Both the position numbers and the translations under genes were made by a program. From positions 1-8,680 of the forward strand of contig CALFMR010000118.1 of assembly GCA_937880585.1 (NCBI GenBank): 8,680 nucleotides of DNA, given 5' to 3'. The DNA comes from an uncultured Acidobacteriota bacterium. Its GTDB lineage: Bacteria; Acidobacteriota; Vicinamibacteria; Vicinamibacterales; SCN-69-37. Numbering within the stretch: the stretch's first letter is position 1; every line of letters begins with the position of its first letter. The notes beneath the pieces are model-generated. The model made no database searches. It saw only the letters and a program-made list of their open reading frames with translations, and was not told the DNA's origin. Positions 5,184 through 8,680 of this stretch are shown piece by piece.

Positions 5184-6621
5184 GTTCGTGTTTGTATAGC
5201 ATATAAACGATGACACCGCGAGCGAGTTTGGAGCCGTCTGGAGAGAACTGGGCGAAACTCACGCGGCCGTTGACAAACGGGGCGCCGCCGAACTGATGTG
5301 GTGGCGCCGTGTCACCAACGGTGCTCGTCCACAACGCGCCGTCGCGAACGAACGCGACCGTCTTTCCGTCGGGCCGCATCGTGGCGTCGTCGACGTGCTC
5401 CAGCACCAAACCTGGCGTCCCACCCGAGGCGGGCACGCCCCAGAGCCCGTTCGCCGACACGTAGTAGATCGTCGCGCCGTCGGGCGACCAGAACGGCGCC
5501 TGACAGGCCGCCGGTGCGTGCGTAATCTGCGCGGCGTCCGGTGCGCCGATCGTCTTGGTGAAGACCTGCCCGATGCCGTGCATGATCGTGATGAACGCGA
5601 GGCTCTTGCCGTCGGGTGCCCAGGCGGGAGAAGTCTCGGTGGCATCCTGGCGGGAGATCGGCGTGAACGTGAAGCCGGCCGGATCGGGCGGCGCCGGCGG
5701 CAGGAGCGCCGCCATCAGCGCGGCGCCGATGGCCAGGCCGGCGACGGCCGCGACCGGCAGCAGCCAGCGACGTCGGCGCTTCGGATCGGCGCGCACGATC
5801 GCCTGCGTATCGCTCCCGGTCTGAGACATCCGGTCGCGAATCTGTCGCAGCTCGCGATAGAGATCGCGCGTCGACTCGTAGCGCTCGGCCGGCTCCTTGG
5901 CGAGCAGCCGATCGATCACCCACCGCAGCGGCGCCGGCGTCGTCGTGGGAAGCGGCTCGGCGTCCTCACGGATGATCGCCGTCAGCGTTTCAACGGCGCT
6001 CGCGCGCTGGAAGGCACGCGTGCCGCTCGCGAGCTCGTACAGCACGAGCCCGAACGAGAACTGATCGGACTGCACCGACAGGTTCACGTTGCCGCGCGCC
6101 TGCTCGGGGCTCATGTAGTTGACGGTGCCGATCGTCGTCCCGGGATCGGTGAGGCCGGCGGTCCGCGTCCGGTCGTCGGCCTGCGCGACGGTTGGCTTGG
6201 CGAGCCCGAAGTCCAGGATTTTCACGCGTCCCTCGCGCGTGACGAGGATGTTGTCGGGCTTGAGGTCGCGATGGACGAGGCCCGCCGCGTGCGCGGCCGC
6301 CAGGCCGTCGGCGATCTGGACGGCGAGATCGACGAGCTTGCGCGGTGAGTCCACCGGCGCGACGGGCGATCCGTCGATGAGCTCCATGACGAGGTAGTTC
6401 GGACCGACGTCGTAGAGCTGGCAGATGTTCGGATGGTTGAGCGCGGCCACCGCCCGCGCTTCACGCTCGAAGCGCTCGGTGAACTGCGCCTGCGAGACTT
6501 TGATGGCGACCGTGCGATCCAGGCGCGTGTCGCGGGCGCGATAGACCTCGCCCATGCCGCCCGCGCCGAGAGGCGCGACGATGGTGTACGGACCGAGCTC
6601 GGCGCCGGCCGTTAGCGGCAT
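5116..6621 (-). CDS. Transmembrane Ser/Thr protein kinase with truncated PD40 propeller
   Basis: This 501-residue protein has an intact Hanks-type kinase domain (about 11-260). Motifs are the glycine loop GAGGMGEVY (19-27), VAIK with catalytic K41, alpha-C Glu E54, HRDLKPDN (117-124), DFG (137-139) and SPE (171-173), with a Thr-rich activation loop. Basic KRRRRW precedes one membrane helix (about 286-307). The outside part holds PD40/TolB-like propeller blades: SPAWAPDGKSLAFI (331-344), APFWSPDGATIYYVS (376-389), MRPDGKTVAFV (415-425) and FSPDGSKLA (459-467). The last blade breaks off at about residue 467. The final 34 residues are translated from the padR promoter and, out of frame, the padR coding start. 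Acidobacterial kinases of this type are usually much longer, with a full propeller, so the sensor is probably truncated while the kinase may remain active. The start fits the usual GPYTIVAPLGAGGMG opening, but its Shine-Dalgarno is weak (GGGA). Confidence 0.88.
   Translation of the reverse strand: MPLTAGAELGPYTIVAPLGAGGMGEVYRARDTRLDRTVAIKVSQAQFTERFEREARAVAALNHPNICQLYDVGPNYLVMELIDGSPVAPVDSPRKLVDLAVQIADGLAAAHAAGLVHRDLKPDNILVTREGRVKILDFGLAKPTVAQADDRTRTAGLTDPGTTIGTVNYMSPEQARGNVNLSVQSDQFSFGLVLYELASGTRAFQRASAVETLTAIIREDAEPLPTTTPAPLRWVIDRLLAKEPAERYESTRDLYRELRQIRDRMSQTGSDTQAIVRADPKRRRRWLLPVAAVAGLAIGAALMAALLPPAPPDPAGFTFTPISRQDATETSPAWAPDGKSLAFITIMHGIGQVFTKTIGAPDAAQITHAPAACQAPFWSPDGATIYYVSANGLWGVPASGGTPGLVLEHVDDATMRPDGKTVAFVRDGALWTSTVGDTAPPHQFGGAPFVNGRVSFAQFSPDGSKLARGVIVYMLYKHEHEGRSYRRIRRAGPHRGARTWT
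5190..5208. promoter_or_regulatory. AT-rich palindrome upstream of padR, candidate PadR operator
   Basis: GTTTGTATAGCATATAAAC is an imperfect palindrome: GTTT pairs with AAAC, TAT with ATA, and only two symmetric pairs mismatch around the centre. It is an AT-rich island in very GC-rich DNA, ends 6 bases before the padR ATG and contains a -10-like box. A repressor bound here would block the promoter, fitting PadR autoregulation. The assignment rests on position and symmetry only. Confidence 0.6.
5193..5198 (-). promoter_or_regulatory. Candidate -10 box (TATACA) of the padR-ADOP operon
   Basis: Read on the minus strand, TATACA in the context GCTATACAAA resembles the sigma-70 -10 consensus. Only 9 bases separate it from the padR ATG, so transcription would begin about 3 bases before, or at, the start codon. 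No convincing -35 is seen. A second AT-rich hexamer, TTTATA (5202-5207), is an alternative that would give a slightly longer leader. Confidence 0.45.
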
Positions 6622-6833
6622 GGGGTTCCCATGCTGCTACGGTCGAGTGTCTCCAGGATGGCGGAATGCGAGACGGTGCGCCCGACGAGAGGATCGGTGA
6701 CGGGCACAGAGCGTCATGGTAATGCAGTTCCCCGCCGGACGTTCCATGCCATACTCACGCGTCCGTTCCAGTAAGACAGCCGCCCGGCTGGCGTTCGAAC
6801 CGGGGTCGATCCGCGAGGATCCTGGAGGCCGTC
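6622..6833. other. Divergent intergenic region between kinase and peptidase genes
   Basis: These 212 bases must carry the promoters of the leftward kinase and the rightward peptidase. I find no strong sigma-70 pair. CATACT (6750-6755) could be a weak plus-strand -10 for the peptidase, with only TTCCCC-like sequence at the -35 position. GATCC and GGATC around GCGA (6808-6821) form a small inverted repeat just before the peptidase ribosome binding site. No small gene with a credible start was seen. Confidence 0.4.
6824..6828 (+). promoter_or_regulatory. Ribosome binding site fixing a GTG start for the peptidase
   Basis: GGAGG lies 5 bases before GTG at 6834-6836. The following residues form a clean signal peptide, so this non-ATG codon is the likely start. 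Confidence 0.75.
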
Positions 6834-8597
6834 GTGACCCGTCTCGTCCTGTGTCTGGCGCTCGTCGCCGCGCTGATCGTTCTCCCGGGTCGCGCGCAGG
6901 CTCCCGCGAGTGATTGGGTGGCCGTGAGCAATGGTTATGCGAACGAGCTGCTCGCGATCGAGATGAAGCACAGGCCTGAGATCGGGACCCGGCAGGGCCT
7001 GAGCCAGTACGACGCCGACGCGTCGCAGCCGACCAGGGCCGATGAAGACGCGGCACGCCACGAAACCGAAGCCGTACTCGCCGAGCTCAGGCGCGCGGCC
7101 GCCGAGCCGCAGACGCCAGAGCTCGCGGAAGACCTCGCGATCCTCATTCATGCCGTCGAGCTGCAGTTCCGGCAGCAGGACGTCTCACGCGCGCACGACG
7201 TCTCCTTCCTCGACGCGAGCGAAATTGTGTTCGGCGGCCTCCAGTCATTGCTCGACGATCAGATGTCCGCCGATCGGCGGCCGGCCGCCGTTGCGCGGCT
7301 TCGCAAGTATGCGGGGCTGGAGCCGGGTTACCGGCCCATCGCCGACATCCTGAAGGAGCGGACGATCGCGCAGATGGCCGTTCCCGGCGTCGTGTATCCC
7401 GCGCGCGGTGAAATGGAAACCGAGCTGGCGCGCGATCCGCTGTACGTGGACGACCTGGCTGCGCGGTTCACGAAGTACGGGCTCACCGGGTGGCAGGAAC
7501 CGCTCGCGACGATCAAGACACAGTTCGATGCCTACGATGCGTGGTTGAAGGCGGTCGTCCTGCCGAAAGCGCGAACGGATTTCCGTCTGCCGCCGGAGGA
7601 GTACGCGCTGAACATGGAGCAAGTCGGCGTCGACCTGCCGCCGGACCGCCTCGCCGCGATGGCCCATCAGGCGTTCGACGACCTGCAGGCGGAGATGCGA
7701 CCGATCGCCGCGAAGATTGCCGCCGCGCGGCACCTGCCGTCGAGCGACTACCGCGACGTCATGCGCGCGCTCAAGAAAGAGCAGGTCGTCGGCGACGCGA
7801 TCCTGCCACTCTACGAGGCGCGGCTGAAGCAGATCGAGAACATCATTCGCGAGCGGCACATCGTCTCGCTGCCTGAACGGCCGGCGCGCATCCGGATTGG
7901 CACGGCCGCCGAGAGCGCGCAACAACCGGCGCCGCACATGGTGCCGCCGCCGTTCGTGCACAACACGGGACAGCAGGGCGAGTTCGTGCTGCCCTTGAAC
8001 ATCCCGGCCTCGGCCGCCGGTGGACACGCCGAGCAGTACGACGACTTCACGTTCGACGCCGCGGCCTGGACGCTCATCGCGCACGAGGCGCGTCCGGGTC
8101 ACGAACTGCAGTTCGACTCGATGCTCGAGCACGGCGTGTCGTTCGCGCGCGCCCGGTACGCGTTCAACAGCGTCAACGTCGAAGGATGGGGACTGTACGC
8201 CGAATATCTGATCGAGCCCTATATGCCGCTCGAGGGACAACTCGTCTCGCTCGACTACCGGCTGCTGCGCGCCGCGCGCGCGTTTCTCGATCCCGAGCTG
8301 CAGGCCGGTCGCATCCAACCCGCCGACGCCTACCGCGTGCTCGAAAACGACGTCGTGCTCTCGCACGCCTTCGCGCAAGAGGAAGTCGAACGCTTCACCT
8401 ACCGCTCGCCCGGACAGGCCACGAGCTACTTCTACGGCTACACCCAGCTCGTCGCCTTGCGCCATGACGTCGAGGCCGCCCTCGGCCCGCGATTCGATCA
8501 GCAGGCCTTCCACGATTTCATCCTGGCGCAGGGCCTGCTGCCGCCGGACCTGATGCGCAAGGTCGTCATGGCGCGGTTCGTACCGTCGGCGCGGTAG
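6834..8597 (+). CDS. Secreted DUF885-family zinc metallopeptidase
   Basis: This 587-residue protein matches the DUF885 family in length and motifs. Residues 1-23 are a Sec signal peptide (basic start, hydrophobic LVLCLALVAALIVL, cleavage probably near AQA at 21-23), placing the enzyme in the periplasm or outside the cell. The zinc site is visible: HEARPGHELQ at 417-426 gives the HExxPGH signature with H417, E418 and H423, and EGWGLYAE at 450-457 supplies the likely third ligand, E450. The preceding region has the long helical N-terminal half expected of the family, including FVHNTGQQGEFVLPLNIP before the active site. Family members are presumed to cleave peptides, but the substrate here cannot be told from sequence. 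The start is GTG, supported by GGAGG. It is divergent from the kinase and appears complete and monocistronic. Confidence 0.92.
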   Translation: MTRLVLCLALVAALIVLPGRAQAPASDWVAVSNGYANELLAIEMKHRPEIGTRQGLSQYDADASQPTRADEDAARHETEAVLAELRRAAAEPQTPELAEDLAILIHAVELQFRQQDVSRAHDVSFLDASEIVFGGLQSLLDDQMSADRRPAAVARLRKYAGLEPGYRPIADILKERTIAQMAVPGVVYPARGEMETELARDPLYVDDLAARFTKYGLTGWQEPLATIKTQFDAYDAWLKAVVLPKARTDFRLPPEEYALNMEQVGVDLPPDRLAAMAHQAFDDLQAEMRPIAAKIAAARHLPSSDYRDVMRALKKEQVVGDAILPLYEARLKQIENIIRERHIVSLPERPARIRIGTAAESAQQPAPHMVPPPFVHNTGQQGEFVLPLNIPASAAGGHAEQYDDFTFDAAAWTLIAHEARPGHELQFDSMLEHGVSFARARYAFNSVNVEGWGLYAEYLIEPYMPLEGQLVSLDYRLLRAARAFLDPELQAGRIQPADAYRVLENDVVLSHAFAQEEVERFTYRSPGQATSYFYGYTQLVALRHDVEAALGPRFDQQAFHDFILAQGLLPPDLMRKVVMARFVPSAR

Positions 8598-8599
8598 CC

Positions 8600-8617
8600 G
8601 CGCGCGACCTCGCGCGC
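8600..8617. terminator. GC-only hairpin after the peptidase stop, weak terminator candidate
   Basis: GCGCGCGA (8600-8607) and TCGCGCGC (8610-8617) are exact reverse complements, allowing a 7-bp all-GC stem with a 4-base loop starting 3 bases after the stop codon. No T-run follows, so it is not a classical intrinsic terminator. It could still stabilise or end the transcript. Confidence 0.35.
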
Positions 8618-8623
8618 CGCTGC

Positions 8624-8629
8624 TACGAT
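8624..8629 (+). promoter_or_regulatory. Candidate -10 box (TACGAT) for a gene to the right
   Basis: GCTACGAT resembles the GCTACAAT box seen before the TPR gene. It lies 39 bases before ATGGATCTCGTC (8669-8680), which could be the first four codons of a rightward gene. No Shine-Dalgarno precedes that ATG and no -35 is seen, so both the promoter and the start are tentative. Confidence 0.25.
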
Positions 8630-8680
8630 CGCTCAGGACGTGCCGGTCCTTCGTCGCGTCCATCCGTAATGGATCTCGTC

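Noticed and set aside
5184..5216. padR start 33 bases further upstream (MSSFICYTNTN extension)
   Set aside because: The extension is read from the palindrome and -10 box, and family members start close to the GEFEELVL motif.
5296..6348. Plus-strand open frame of 350 codons opposite the kinase
   Set aside because: The kinase motifs on the minus strand are unambiguous, and the antisense product shows only Arg-rich compositional sequence.
6638..6643. TACGGT as a -10 box for the peptidase gene
   Set aside because: It is about 190 bases from the peptidase start and has no -35 partner; GCTACGGT may be chance.
7245..8663. Long open frame (472 codons) antisense to the peptidase
   Set aside because: It is a mirror of a strongly supported DUF885 gene in GC-rich DNA. 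The translation is Arg/Val/Gly-rich without recognisable motifs.

Overview
This GC-rich window (about two thirds G+C by eye) looks like a chromosomal segment of an Acidobacteriota bacterium, probably near the Vicinamibacteria. The strongest taxonomic clue is a PadR-type regulator overlapping, by ATGA, a duplicated orphan permease of the ADOP type, a combination characteristic of that phylum. A serine/threonine kinase with C-terminal PD40/TolB-like propeller repeats and a DUF885 metallopeptidase fit the same background. The phylum assignment is inference from gene content; no marker RNA gene is present.

Layout: (1) 1-611, minus strand, the N-terminal 203 codons of a Tat-exported SMP-30/gluconolactonase-like protein that runs off the left edge. 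(2) 612-787, a divergent intergenic region with a perfect 11-bp inverted repeat just upstream of a TACAAT -10 candidate. (3) 788-2158, plus strand, a single-pass membrane protein: TPR repeats, a low-complexity linker, one membrane helix, a Pro/Ala/Ser-rich spacer and a DUF2914-like domain. DNA palindromes and short direct repeats are embedded in its coding sequence. (4) 2164-4851, minus strand, an 895-residue ADOP permease, convergent with the TPR gene and only 5 bp from it. (5) 4848-5183, minus strand, the PadR regulator, with an AT-rich palindrome and a -10-like box so close to its ATG that the mRNA may be leaderless. (6) 5116-6621, minus strand, a transmembrane Ser/Thr kinase whose propeller stops abruptly where the PadR promoter begins. 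(7) 6622-6833, a divergent intergenic region. (8) 6834-8597, plus strand, a secreted DUF885 zinc peptidase starting at GTG. (9) 8598-8680, a short 3' flank with a GC-only hairpin and a possible promoter.

PadR and the permease form a translationally coupled two-gene operon, probably autoregulated through the palindrome upstream of padR. The kinase lies upstream in the same direction and overlaps padR by 68 bp out of frame. This looks like the scar of a PadR-ADOP module joined into, or deleted up to, a once longer kinase gene. The remaining genes (lactonase-like protein, TPR/DUF2914 protein, peptidase) are independent units with no obvious shared pathway.

The two best leads are the palindromic repeat elements carried in frame inside the TPR gene and the kinase/PadR junction. 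I saw no CRISPR array, rRNA, tRNA, transposase or phage gene. I do not see convincing evidence of a wholly new multi-gene system.
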